In this document: piece by piece, positions 8,535 through 16,887 of the stretch
Layout of the letters: every line of letters begins with the position of its first letter
How positions within the stretch are numbered: position 1 is the stretch's first letter
Origin: an uncultured Caulobacterales bacterium
GTDB lineage: Bacteria; Pseudomonadota; Alphaproteobacteria; Caulobacterales; Maricaulaceae
Direction: 5' to 3'
DNA: 64,000 bases
NCBI GenBank assembly: GCA_938001915.1
Contig: CALLBD010000016.1
Location: 1-64,000 of the forward strand
Notes under the pieces: model-generated
Database searches by the model: none
What the model saw: only the letters and a program-made list of their open reading frames with translations
Told to the model about the DNA's origin: nothing
Position numbers and translations under genes: made by a program

Positions 8535-9143
8535 ATGAAGTGCTATGTCGCAATCCTAATAAGTCTTGCAGCCTCAGCCTGCACAGCCACTGCGGAACCT
8601 AACTCTATGCCTGATGCTGCAATCGAAACATCTTCTTCCAGCTGCGCAATGCGCTTATCTCTGCGTGATGACAGAGAGATTTCGAATTGGCAAACTGTGC
8701 TAGATGGCGTCATGGGCGGACGATCTACGGGCAATCGTTTTGCTCAAGATGGGCATATGGTGTTTAAAGGCACGATTAATACAAATGGCGGCGGTTTTTC
8801 CTCCATCCGTCGGTCAATGCCGCGCGGGGTTATGGGCGGGGCAGACGCGTTGAAACTCCGTGTGAAACAAGACGGCCGGGCCTATCGGTTGACTTTTCGA
8901 ACAGAGGCCCGCCTGCGCGGGCGGCGCATTAGCTATCAACTGAATATTCCGCAAACGCCCAAAGGCGAATGGGCCGAGGTAACATTACCTCTGAAAGATT
9001 TCCGGACATCTATATTTGGGTATGACGTAACGGCGCCGCCGTTCCGCGCTCAGGATGTGCGCGAAATGGGTATTATTCTGGCGGACGGCATAGATGGGCC
9101 ATTCCAGCTCGGACTGTCAGAAATTGGCTGCGTCAGCGCTTAA
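8535..9143 (+). CDS. CIA30-family protein, probable lipoprotein
   Basis: A 202-residue protein whose middle matches the CIA30 (complex I intermediate-associated protein 30) domain, a jelly-roll fold. It has WQTVLDGVMGGRSTGN, then NGGGFSSIRR, and a C-terminal VREMGIILADG. The N-terminus (MKCYVAILISLAASAC) looks like a lipoprotein signal with Cys at residue 16, although the lipobox ASAC lacks the usual Leu at -3. In bacteria the role of CIA30 proteins is not settled. A link to NADH dehydrogenase assembly is known only for eukaryotes. The stop overlaps the convergent pntB stop by 4 bases. Confidence 0.85.
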   Translation: MKCYVAILISLAASACTATAEPNSMPDAAIETSSSSCAMRLSLRDDREISNWQTVLDGVMGGRSTGNRFAQDGHMVFKGTINTNGGGFSSIRRSMPRGVMGGADALKLRVKQDGRAYRLTFRTEARLRGRRISYQLNIPQTPKGEWAEVTLPLKDFRTSIFGYDVTAPPFRAQDVREMGIILADGIDGPFQLGLSEIGCVSA

Positions 9144-10549
9144 AGCGACTTAATGATTTCCTCAACCATCTTCTTGGCGTCAGACAAAAGCATCATAGTG
9201 TTATCACGATAGAAAAGATCATTATCGATGCCGGCATAACCCGGTGACAAAGAGCGCTTCACGAAGAGAACCGTGCTAGCCTTATCCACGTCCAAAATTG
9301 GCATGCCCGCAATTGGACTTTGAGGATCCGTTTTCGCGGCTGGGTTCGTAACGTCATTTGCCCCGATGACAAAGGCCACATCCGTATTGGCAAATTCAGA
9401 GTTGATATCTTCGAGCTCAAAGACCTCATCATAAGGGACATTGGCTTCCGCCAGCAGGACATTCATGTGACCCGGCATACGGCCCGCAACAGGGTGAATG
9501 GCGTAAACCACATCAACGCCCGCTTCCTTCAGGGCATCTGCCATTTCACGCACAGCATGTTGCGCCTGCGCAACTGCAAGACCATAGCCTGGCACGATGA
9601 TAACTTTTGAGGCGTTCTTCATGATGAAGGCCGCATCTTCTGCAGAGCCGCGTTTAACAGGGCGCTGTTCTTTATCGCCGCTATCAGACGCGCCCGCATC
9701 CGCGCCAAAGCCGCCAAGGATGACCGAGATGAAGCTTCGGTTCATGGCCTTACACATGATATAAGATAGGATAGCGCCAGAAGAGCCGACGAGCGCGCCG
9801 ACAATGATCAGCGCCAAATTACCTAAAGTAAATCCGAGCGCTGCTGCCGCCCAACCCGAATAGGAGTTGAGCATAGAGACAACGACAGGCATATCCGCGC
9901 CGCCAATCGGAATGATAAGCAAGAAGCCAATCAGGAAGGCCGCGCCCAATAGCGCCCAGATTATCCAATGCTCTGTGCCGCCAGATTTCATCAGCATAGC
10001 GATAAGCACGGCAATACCGAGGCCCAAGGCAATGTTAATCAGGTGACGCGCGGGCAGCATGATAGGCGCGCCGCTCATATTTCCGTTCAGTTTCGCAAAG
10101 GCGATAACGGATCCAGAGAAGGTAATCGCGCCAATTACTGCGCCGAGACCTAATTCTAATAGAGAGCCTGCTTTAATGCGGCCTTCGGATAAAATACCGA
10201 AGTCACTGGGACTAAAAAAGGCGGCAATAGCCACAAGCACAGCCGCCAATCCGACGAGCGAGTGAAACGCCGCGACGAGCTGCGGCATATCTGTCATCGG
10301 GATTTTCTTGGCAATAATTGCGCCGATAACCCCGCCGAGCGCCAAGCCAGCGGCAGATAAAATAAAGCCCATACCGTTCATGCCCGCTACCAGCAAAGTC
10401 GTGACAATAGCGATGGCGATACCAATCATTCCAAATGTATTGCCTCGGCGAGAGGTTTCAGGGGAGGACAAGCCGCGAAGGGCAAGAATAAAGAGAACGG
10501 CGGAAACCGTATAGAGAACGGCCGCGAGGTCGGCAGAAAGCTGAGGCAT
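9140..10549 (-). CDS. pntB: NAD(P) transhydrogenase subunit beta
   Basis: Proton-translocating transhydrogenase subunit, 469 residues. The N-terminal half holds about nine membrane helices, and the C-terminal domain III binds NADP(H). Domain III is seen in VIIVPGYGLAVAQAQHAVRE (near 312-331) and AGRMPGHMNVLLAEA, and in a Rossmann-type end at FVIGANDVTNPAA. The enzyme uses the proton gradient to drive NADPH formation from NADH. It is the third gene of the pntAA-pntAB-pntB operon, with a 2-base gap after pntAB. Confidence 0.97.
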   Translation of the reverse strand: MPQLSADLAAVLYTVSAVLFILALRGLSSPETSRRGNTFGMIGIAIAIVTTLLVAGMNGMGFILSAAGLALGGVIGAIIAKKIPMTDMPQLVAAFHSLVGLAAVLVAIAAFFSPSDFGILSEGRIKAGSLLELGLGAVIGAITFSGSVIAFAKLNGNMSGAPIMLPARHLINIALGLGIAVLIAMLMKSGGTEHWIIWALLGAAFLIGFLLIIPIGGADMPVVVSMLNSYSGWAAAALGFTLGNLALIIVGALVGSSGAILSYIMCKAMNRSFISVILGGFGADAGASDSGDKEQRPVKRGSAEDAAFIMKNASKVIIVPGYGLAVAQAQHAVREMADALKEAGVDVVYAIHPVAGRMPGHMNVLLAEANVPYDEVFELEDINSEFANTDVAFVIGANDVTNPAAKTDPQSPIAGMPILDVDKASTVLFVKRSLSPGYAGIDNDLFYRDNTMMLLSDAKKMVEEIIKSL

Positions 10550-10551
10550 GT

Positions 10552-10881
10552 CTATTTCGCCTTCTTCTTATACATTGCGAGCATACGCTGGGTCACAAGG
10601 AAGCCGCCAAAAATATTGACCGCGCACAACGCAACGGCAGCGAAACCTGCCCAAGTTGAAATGCCCGAGCCGCCTTTAACGCCCGCCGCAACGGCAATAA
10701 GCGCGCCGACGATAATCACAGAGGAAATGGCGTTAGTCACAGCCATAAGCGGCGTATGAAGCGCAGGCGTTACTGACCAAACAACATAATAGCCCACGAA
10801 AATCGCCATGACGAAAATAGCGAGTTGGAAAACAAGAGGAGAGACGGCCGCGCCGCCCGCCATAATAAGAAGAGCTGACAT
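10552..10881 (-). CDS. pntAB: NAD(P) transhydrogenase subunit alpha part 2
   Basis: A 109-residue membrane subunit with three or four helices, typical of the split alpha subunit found in alphaproteobacteria. It carries the conserved FVGYYVVWSVTPALHTPLMA and NIFGGFLVTQRMLAMYKKK, including the end of domain II. The ATG overlaps the pntAA stop codon by one base (TAATG), which implies translational coupling. It forms the proton channel with PntB. Confidence 0.96.
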   Translation of the reverse strand: MSALLIMAGGAAVSPLVFQLAIFVMAIFVGYYVVWSVTPALHTPLMAVTNAISSVIIVGALIAVAAGVKGGSGISTWAGFAAVALCAVNIFGGFLVTQRMLAMYKKKAK

Positions 10882-12023
10882 TATTTAAGCCTCTCATGTA
10901 CGACTTCGCCATCTCGTGTGAGCGCGCAGCCTTGGATGATTTCATCTTCCCAATCGGGTGCATAGGCCCCGTCTTCCGCGGTTACGAGCGGGAGGAAGTT
11001 TTTGATATTGCGGGCGAACATATTTGACGCATCTGCGGCCATGCGGGATGGCCAATTAAGATGTCCAACAATATGGACGCCGTTTTTTGTTGTGACAATC
11101 TCGCCCGGCTTTGCGCCTTCGACATTTCCGCCGCGCTCCACGGCTAGGTCCACCAAGACAGAGCCCGGACGCATCGTGTCCAGCATGGCTTTTGTGACTA
11201 GCACAGGCGCTTTGCGGCCCGGAATAAGCGCCGTCGTGATGACAATATCTTGCTTGGCAATATGCGACGCGGTGAGTTCAGCTTGGAGCGCTTGATATTC
11301 TGCGCTCATTTGCTTGGCATAACCGCCTGCCGTTTCGGCCGCTTTAAATTCTTCATTTTCAACAGCGATGAATTTCGCGCCGAGTGAGGCGACTTGTTCT
11401 TTCGTCGCAGGGCGCACATCGGTCGCCGTTGTCACAGCGCCAAGGCGGCGCGCAGTCGCAATCGCCTGCAGTCCTGCAACACCCACACCCATAATAAAGA
11501 CCTTGGCCGGCGCGATTGTGCCCGCCGCTGTCATCATCATTGGAAAGGCGCGGCCATAAATTCCGCCCGCTTCAACAACGCTGCGGTAACCCGCGAGGTT
11601 GGATTGCGAAGAGAGAACATCCATTGCCTGCGCGCGCGAGATACGCGGAATATAATCCAGCGCATAGGCGGTGACACCTGCTTTAGCGCAAGCGGCGGCA
11701 TATTTTGGATTATCAGTTGGCGACAAAACACCCGTAATGCCTGCGCCTTTTTTCAACGCGGCGACAAGCTTTTCCGTGCCGCCCGTGATGGAGAGAACGA
11801 GGTCGGCTGATTTAACCGCGGCCGCATTGGTTGCGGCAATAGACGCGCCCGCCTCTTTATATAGGTCATCAGAAAAATCAGCTTTGGCCCCTGCGCCTTT
11901 GACAACCGTGACAGTATGGCCGGCTTTGACATAGCCCGCAACAGTATCGGGCGTCGCCGCGACACGCGCTTCCACGCCGCCTTTCTTCTGTAAGGCTATA
12001 TCATTGAGAACAGTTAGTTTCAC
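10881..12023 (-). CDS. pntAA: NAD(P) transhydrogenase subunit alpha part 1
   Basis: The soluble NAD(H)-binding domain I, 380 residues. It has VEARVAATPDTVAGYVKAGH at the start, FIMGVGVAGLQAIATARRLGA as the Rossmann glycine loop near 170-190, and GRKAPVLVTKAMLDTMRPGS further on. The start is a GTG at 12023, confirmed by the family N-terminus (MKLTVLND). It lies 29 bases downstream of the cytochrome oxidase subunit IV gene, so the four genes are likely co-transcribed. Confidence 0.96.
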   Translation of the reverse strand: MKLTVLNDIALQKKGGVEARVAATPDTVAGYVKAGHTVTVVKGAGAKADFSDDLYKEAGASIAATNAAAVKSADLVLSITGGTEKLVAALKKGAGITGVLSPTDNPKYAAACAKAGVTAYALDYIPRISRAQAMDVLSSQSNLAGYRSVVEAGGIYGRAFPMMMTAAGTIAPAKVFIMGVGVAGLQAIATARRLGAVTTATDVRPATKEQVASLGAKFIAVENEEFKAAETAGGYAKQMSAEYQALQAELTASHIAKQDIVITTALIPGRKAPVLVTKAMLDTMRPGSVLVDLAVERGGNVEGAKPGEIVTTKNGVHIVGHLNWPSRMAADASNMFARNIKNFLPLVTAEDGAYAPDWEDEIIQGCALTRDGEVVHERLK

Positions 12024-12052
12024 GGTGTAAAGCCTTTATGCGTTCGGAGGAA

Positions 12053-12352
12053 CTAAGCGAGAAGTGAGAGTAGGAAGGAGGCGAAAGCCGTTAAGATAGA
12101 CAAGCCCACAAGCGAGACATACCAACCGCCTTTAAGTTTCAGGGCAAGACCCAAAACCACGCCAAATATAAAGGTTGCAATAAGGGCTGGGAACCAATGC
12201 ATCCCAACCGCAAAGACAAGTGTGGGCATTAGGACCACGAGCGCAATCAACGCGCCGCCATATTTTGTGCCGCTCATAAAACCTGAAAACGCACCAGATT
12301 GTGCGTCAATTTCCATCGCGCCGCGCGTGTAATCAGAATGTCCGCCTGCCAT
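12053..12352 (-). CDS. aa3-type cytochrome c oxidase subunit IV family protein
   Basis: A 99-residue protein. The N-terminal HSDYTRGAMEIDAQSGAFSGFM is the conserved stretch of the small bacterial aa3 oxidase subunit IV, and about three hydrophobic helices follow. In the family the helix packs against the oxidase core; its exact role is minor. It is commonly placed just upstream of pntAA in this bacterial group, as here. GGGTAG lies about 4-9 bases before the ATG. Confidence 0.88.
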   Translation of the reverse strand: MAGGHSDYTRGAMEIDAQSGAFSGFMSGTKYGGALIALVVLMPTLVFAVGMHWFPALIATFIFGVVLGLALKLKGGWYVSLVGLSILTAFASFLLSLLA

Positions 12353-12615
12353 TTTCTACCCAATCTTCATAAAGAGCGTTGAACTTTGCGGAGCCGATAT
12401 CACGCAGTTAAATGGGAAACAAGCAGCAGGGTCTGTCTCCAACACATTTATTTAGCCTTTGCGGCGCAATATTTTACCTAAATTTCAGTCTATGCCACCG
12501 AGGGATTTACAGTTTTTTCACCATATTCCCAAACCTGAAATTCACCTCCATGCGTCATGTTCTGGGAAGAGAGAGATTCGGACAAACCGTAGCCTCTTTT
12601 TACGCAGGTGAATTT
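12353..12615. promoter_or_regulatory. Divergent promoter region: oxidase IV/pnt operon and sigma-54 regulator
   Basis: A 263-base gap between two divergently transcribed units. It must hold both promoters. I found no clear operator or stem-loop in it. A stretch of open frame continues upstream of the regulator ATG at 12616 but has no coding support. Confidence 0.45.
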
Positions 12616-14070
12616 ATGTCCAAAACTGTACTGATTGTTGATGATGATCCAACACAACGCCGTCTCTTACAGGCTGTTGTTGAAAAATCTGGATTTTCAA
12701 CATTACAAGCCGGAGATGGAGACTCCGCCCTCGCCTTGGCTTTGGGTGCAGAACAAGACAAAATCCATGTCATGCTCCTGGATTTGGTTATGCCGGGCCG
12801 TAACGGCATGGAAACGCTAGAAGAGCTAGCGAAAAAACGCCCGGACCTGCCTGTCATCGTCTTAACGGGCAAAGGCTCCATTGATGCTGTTGTTCAAGCC
12901 ATGAAAGCTGGCGCGCGAGATTTCGTTGTGAAACCCGCCGCGCCCGAAAGAATTATCGTCTCTATTCGCAATGCCTTGGATATGAAAACGCTCGTCAAAG
13001 AGGTGAATCGGTTGAAGAAAACGACTGAAGGCGGGCTTACATTTGAAGACCTTATCGGAAATGCCCCCTCTATGCGCTCGGTCGTCGCTATGGGAGAGCG
13101 CGGCGCAAAGGCGAATATTCCTATTCTCATCACAGGCGAGTCGGGCGTCGGTAAAGAAGTGATCGCACGCGCTATTCAAAGTGCATCCGAGCGCTCCGAT
13201 AAGCCCTTTATCACGGTGAACTGCGGTGCAATTTCCGAAAGCTTGGTTGAGTCTATTCTTTTCGGTCATGAAAAGGGCTCTTTCACAGGCGCAAATTCAA
13301 AGCATTTGGGTAAGTTTCAAGAGGCCCATACGGGCACGCTCTTCCTCGACGAGGTCGGCGAGTTGCCGCTAGAAATGCAAGTCAAACTTCTCCGCGTATT
13401 ACAAGAGGGCGAAGTCGACCCCATTGGCTCGAAACGGACCGTCCCCGTTGACGTTCGGATCATAAGCGCGACAAACCGCGATTTATCTGAAGCGGTCAAA
13501 GACGGAACCTTCCGCGAAGATCTGTATTATCGCCTGAATGTCTTTCCAATCGCCGTGCCGCCCCTGCGGGAGCGCCGCGAGGATATCCCCGCCCTGGTCG
13601 AGCATTTCGTCCGGCGCATCAATGCCGCAGAGCGTTTAAACGTGTCTGGCGCAACGGCGGCAACACTCGATTTGCTCAAATCCCATGAGTGGAAAGGCAA
13701 TGTTCGCCAGTTAGAAAACACGATTTTCCGGGCTATGATATTGTCAGATGGAAATAAGCTGCACCCGCAAGATTTCCCGCAAATATCGGGTCTTACACCG
13801 GGCGTAACGCCGGCCAGTTCCAGCGAAAGCCTTGTAGCGGGCAAACCTCATGAAACCTCAGATGTTTCAGACTCGGCTGTGTCGGTTCTGGACCGTGAAG
13901 GACACTTGCGGACTTTAGAAGACATTGAGCGTGACTTAATTGAATTCGCGATTAGCAATTATTCAGGACACATGTCCGAAGTTGCGCGCCGCCTCGGGAT
14001 TGGCCGCTCGACGCTTTACCGAAAAGTTCGCGAGCATGAATTAGACGTGGATGACGTCCGGTCTGCATAA
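12616..14070 (+). CDS. Sigma-54-dependent response regulator (NtrC family)
   Basis: A 484-residue three-domain regulator. The receiver domain has the acidic pocket VDDD and phosphoacceptor Asp56 in LLDLVMPG. The AAA+ domain has Walker A GESGVGKE, the sigma-54 contact loop, Walker B TLFLDEVG, and RxxR-type sensor residues in [14 protein letters not shown]. The C-terminal Fis-type helix-turn-helix is [20 protein letters not shown]. The contact loop reads GSFTGA instead of the usual GAFTGA, a conservative change also known in active members. No partner kinase is adjacent. I chose ATG 12616 (AGGTG upstream) because the extra N-terminal frame is unlike the family. Confidence 0.92.
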   Translation: MSKTVLIVDDDPTQRRLLQAVVEKSGFSTLQAGDGDSALALALGAEQDKIHVMLLDLVMPGRNGMETLEELAKKRPDLPVIVLTGKGSIDAVVQAMKAGARDFVVKPAAPERIIVSIRNALDMKTLVKEVNRLKKTTEGGLTFEDLIGNAPSMRSVVAMGERGAKANIPILITGESGVGKEVIARAIQSASERSDKPFITVNCGAISESLVESILFGHEKGSFTGANSKHLGKFQEAHTGTLFLDEVGELPLEMQVKLLRVLQEGEVDPIGSKRTVPVDVRIISATNRDLSEAVKDGTFREDLYYRLNVFPIAVPPLRERREDIPALVEHFVRRINAAERLNVSGATAATLDLLKSHEWKGNVRQLENTIFRAMILSDGNKLHPQDFPQISGLTPGVTPASSSESLVAGKPHETSDVSDSAVSVLDREGHLRTLEDIERDLIEFAISNYSGHMSEVARRLGIGRSTLYRKVREHELDVDDVRSA

Positions 14071-14166
14071 AAAGAGGTGGGTCTAAATCGGCGCATTAGA
14101 CCAAGAGGATGCAGGGCAACCCTACCTCTTACTCCCGCGCGAAGCCTAACGCTTCCGCGCTGGTTC

Positions 14167-14206
14167 AAGGCCACATGTTGGGGCGGCATGTGGCCTTGCG
14201 TCTTTT
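14167..14206 (+). terminator. Rho-independent terminator after the sigma-54 regulator
   Basis: A perfect 11-bp stem, AAGGCCACATG (14167-14177) with CATGTGGCCTT (14187-14197), has a 9-base loop and a short T-rich tail ending TCTTTT. It lies 97 bases after the regulator stop. Confidence 0.85.
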
Positions 14207-14230
14207 GGGGTTTGATGAGCGCTTTAGCGT

Positions 14231-14893
14231 TTAAGGATTTTCAACCACGCGTAAAAAGGGTCGCTTTTTCCCTTTTGTTTTAGGTTGAGGCGTGGGCGGC
14301 GTATAGTTGGGGATATAGGGCTCTGGTTTCGCGCCCTTTGGGATATCTGTCACAGCCGCTAATCGCGGCGGGCTGGGATTGATAGGCCGCGGCGGGACGT
14401 CCGCTTCAATGAATTCATCTTCAATATGCCTGACCCGCGGCGTGAAACCAGATTTTCGCTTAGACTTAAAACTGCCTGCGCGGAGACTATCCGCTTTCCA
14501 GCGATCCGACGTGCGCACATAATCAGCATCCGGATCAGAGATTTCCGTCTCGCCCGCTTTCTGTTTTGCCTTGAGGTCTTTTACTTTTTTGTTCATGCGC
14601 GCGACGACTTGTCTTTGCGCAATCGACAAGGCGTCCCCTGCCCGACCCTTTTCCAAATCTTGGAAAGCCGAGCCATATTTTTCGAGGCGGTCTAAAACGC
14701 TTTCGCCAAATTCGTCTTCGAAGTCCGAAATATGGCCGAGCTCTGTCAGCTTGGCATGAAGGCGGGCAATCTTACGCTTTGCATTTGAGGCCGAGCGCTG
14801 CCGCGCCTTGGCCATTTTATCGCGATAAGCCGTCTGCGCCTGTTCCTGCGCGGCCTGTTCAGCTTGCCAGTATTCTTTGTCATAATCGGACAT
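14231..14893 (-). CDS. Hypothetical charged protein, N-terminal coiled coil
   Basis: A 220-residue protein with no signal peptide or membrane segment. Residues about 1-125 are strongly helical and charged (rich in A, K, E and Q) and likely form a coiled coil. The C-terminal third is basic and proline-rich. I do not recognise a family. It ends close to the terminator of the convergent regulator gene, and its start is 54 bases downstream of the gapR stop, so the two may be co-transcribed. A structural or DNA-related role is possible but not shown. Confidence 0.7.
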   Translation of the reverse strand: MSDYDKEYWQAEQAAQEQAQTAYRDKMAKARQRSASNAKRKIARLHAKLTELGHISDFEDEFGESVLDRLEKYGSAFQDLEKGRAGDALSIAQRQVVARMNKKVKDLKAKQKAGETEISDPDADYVRTSDRWKADSLRAGSFKSKRKSGFTPRVRHIEDEFIEADVPPRPINPSPPRLAAVTDIPKGAKPEPYIPNYTPPTPQPKTKGKKRPFLRVVENP

Positions 14894-14947
14894 AAAACCC
14901 GACTAGCACAAAAAGAACGAAAAGCGAACAAAAATTACGCGCGGAGC

Positions 14948-15214
14948 TTAAACGCCGTCAGAGGCTTCCATATATAAGTCTAAGAGCGCCTCTTGTTCTG
15001 CGCGCTCATTTGCATCTTGCTTGCGCAGTGCAATGACCTTGCGCATGACTTTTGTATCCAGGCCAAAGGTTTTCATCTCGGCGTAAACATCACGGATATC
15101 CGAGGCAAGCTCGGCCTTTTCCGCTTCTAGGCGCTCGATACGCGCAATGAATTGACGTAATTTTTCGCGGGTGGCTTGGCCCATTTGATCGGCGCGGTCG
15201 GAATCGCTCATCAT
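14948..15214 (-). CDS. gapR: GapR nucleoid-associated protein (DUF2312)
   Basis: An 88-residue, almost entirely helical protein. TREKLRQFIARIERLEAEKA near residues 17-36 and AEMKTFGLDTKVMRKVIALR near residues 46-65 are the conserved stretch of DUF2312/GapR. In Caulobacter GapR binds overtwisted AT-rich DNA ahead of polymerases and supports replication. Two adjacent ATGs (15214, 15211) follow AAAGAG; the first has the better spacing. An open frame continues upstream to 15265 without support. Confidence 0.93.
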   Translation of the reverse strand: MMSDSDRADQMGQATREKLRQFIARIERLEAEKAELASDIRDVYAEMKTFGLDTKVMRKVIALRKQDANERAEQEALLDLYMEASDGV

Positions 15215-15394
15215 GATCGGAACTCTTTGGTCTAGGAATTTGGAATTCGTGCTATAGCGGGGCAATCAAAGCTCCAATAGGCCCAGATAAGTTGAAAACT
15301 GTGGATGGGCAGGATTCTATACACCCAATTTCGCTCGAACTCCGCGCTAACCCGTATATATAACACTAAAAGTTATCACCATTGGACCCTCACC

Positions 15395-15598
15395 ATGATT
15401 ACACTTCTCTATATATTGACCGGCCTAGCTTTTGCCTGTGTCGTGATTACCTTAATCATGGGCTCGGTTGCCATGAGTAAGAAAGACGAGGCGAGCCGTA
15501 AAAAATCTAATGATTGGATGTGGCGTAGAATTTACGCGCAAGTGGCGGCCATTCTCCTTCTGGCCCTCACGGTCTATATGCGCTCAAAAGGCGCATAA
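15395..15598 (+). CDS. HIG1/twin-transmembrane protein
   Basis: A 67-residue protein with two hydrophobic helices separated by a short loop, SKKDEASRKKSNDWMWRRI. This is the hypoxia-induced HIG1 pattern; bacterial members are often called twin transmembrane proteins. In mitochondria HIG1 proteins associate with cytochrome oxidase. A comparable role here is only inference. Its TAA stop is followed directly by the GTG of the adenosyltransferase gene, so the two are one operon. Confidence 0.82.
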   Translation: MITLLYILTGLAFACVVITLIMGSVAMSKKDEASRKKSNDWMWRRIYAQVAAILLLALTVYMRSKGA

Positions 15599-16174
15599 GT
15601 GGTCAAGCTCAATAAAATATATACCCGCACAGGAGATGATGGCTCCACGGGGTTAGTGGACGGAACGCGTCTCGGCAAAGATGCGCGGCGCGTACGGGCT
15701 TACGGCGATGTCGATGAAACCAATAGCGTCATTGGCCTCGTACGTCTGCATTTAGAAAACCGCGCGTTAGATGATAAGCTCTCCCATATTCAAAATGATC
15801 TCTTTGATTTGGGCGCGGACCTTGCAACGCCGATGCCCGAAAAAGGCGACGCGGATAGTGAATATGCTTTGCGCATGAGCGCCGCTCAAACCAAGCGCCT
15901 GGAAAAAGATTTGGATGCGTTAAACGCGGATTTAGCGCCGTTAAATTCCTTCGTCTTGCCAGGAGGAAGCCCGCCATCTGCCTATTTACATCAAGCCAGA
16001 ACAGTTTGCCGCCGCGCCGAACGGGTCTGCGTGGCCTTGGCCGCAGAAGCGGAAGTGAACCCACATGCGCTCAGCTACCTCAATCGGCTTTCAGACTTTC
16101 TCTTTGTCGCCGCGCGCTGGTGTAATGACCAAGGCGCTACGGATGTGAAATGGGTACCCGGCAAAAACAGGTGA
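15599..16174 (+). CDS. Corrinoid (cob(I)alamin) adenosyltransferase, PduO type
   Basis: A 191-residue enzyme that transfers adenosyl from ATP to cob(I)alamin. The ATP-binding segment KIYTRTGDDGSTGLVDGTRL is at the N-terminus, and RVRAYGDVDETNSVIGL near residue 30-46 and the C-terminal CRRAERVCVAL and SYLNRLSDFLFVAARW are the family signature. It starts with GTG immediately after the HIG1 gene. It supplies adenosylcobalamin, for example to methylmalonyl-CoA mutase. Confidence 0.94.
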   Translation: MVKLNKIYTRTGDDGSTGLVDGTRLGKDARRVRAYGDVDETNSVIGLVRLHLENRALDDKLSHIQNDLFDLGADLATPMPEKGDADSEYALRMSAAQTKRLEKDLDALNADLAPLNSFVLPGGSPPSAYLHQARTVCRRAERVCVALAAEAEVNPHALSYLNRLSDFLFVAARWCNDQGATDVKWVPGKNR

Positions 16175-16190
16175 GGAGAAACGGGTCAGG

Positions 16191-16829
16191 CTATTTGTCT
16201 GACTTCATCAATTCCTGGCGGACACGCACAGCTATCTCTCGGGGCGTGGAGCGCGCGGAGAAGAAATCTGCAAATTTTCCGTCAGACCCCATCAAGTAAA
16301 TAATATCAGAATGATTGACGGTGTAATCCTCGTCACCTGGTTCAACCGGCTCTCCATCAAATGTCGTTTTATATGTTGTAAGCTTATACGCCGCTTTGGC
16401 GACGTCTATCTGTTCGACGCTGCCCGTAAATCCGCGAAGGCCTGACGGGAAAGGCTCGAAACTGACATATTGCGCTATCTTCTCCACCGTGTCGCGTTCA
16501 GGGTCCACGGTAATCAAAACATATCCCACATCATCCCCTGCATCACCCATAAGCTGTTGCGCAGCCCCTAATTTTTGTAAAGCGGTTGGACAAATATCTG
16601 GGCAATAGGCAAAGCCAAAATAAATTAGATGGGGTTTCCCGAGCAAATCTGCTTCCGTGACCTGCGCGCCCTTGTCATCAACCAGGGTAAAGGCGCCTCC
16701 GATGGAGGCCGTACCATGGCTTACAACCGTCTTCCCGGACACGCCGGCTTCCGCCGACCTATCCCCCTGACAGCCCCAAAGCGCTGAGGCAGCAAAAAGG
16801 CTCATCGTGACATTTAGCGCAATTCTCAT
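16191..16829 (-). CDS. SCO1/SenC/PrrC family copper chaperone lipoprotein
   Basis: A 212-residue thioredoxin-like copper protein. The copper site is formed by CPDIC (Cys76 and Cys80) and a His in the later segment VNHSDIIYLM (His173). The N-terminus is a lipoprotein signal with Cys20 after ALWG; the Trp at -2 is unusual. SCO proteins deliver copper to the CuA centre of cytochrome oxidase. It is divergent from the RegB-type kinase at 16888. In Rhodobacter the same gene (prrC/senC) lies between regB and regA, so the neighbourhood matches a prrBCA-type redox locus. Confidence 0.93.
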   Translation of the reverse strand: MRIALNVTMSLFAASALWGCQGDRSAEAGVSGKTVVSHGTASIGGAFTLVDDKGAQVTEADLLGKPHLIYFGFAYCPDICPTALQKLGAAQQLMGDAGDDVGYVLITVDPERDTVEKIAQYVSFEPFPSGLRGFTGSVEQIDVAKAAYKLTTYKTTFDGEPVEPGDEDYTVNHSDIIYLMGSDGKFADFFSARSTPREIAVRVRQELMKSDK

Positions 16830-16850
16830 ACTACAAAGCTCGACTTAAAA

Positions 16851-16886
16851 CGTATAGGGATAGGGTCTCGTATATATTCCCGTATA
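16851..16886. promoter_or_regulatory. Three CGTATA direct repeats in the prrC/prrB divergent promoter
   Basis: CGTATA begins at 16851, 16869 and 16881, spaced 18 and 12 bases, within a 58-base divergent intergenic region. The last copy abuts the prrB ATG at 16888, leaving no room for a normal Shine-Dalgarno. The repeats may be an operator for the redox or another regulator, or part of promoter -10 elements. Confidence 0.5.
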
Positions 16887-16887
16887 A

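Noticed and set aside
16191-16829. Thioredoxin-type oxidoreductase instead of SCO
   Set aside because: The CxxxC spacing and downstream His are those of copper-binding SCO proteins, not the CxxC of thioredoxins.
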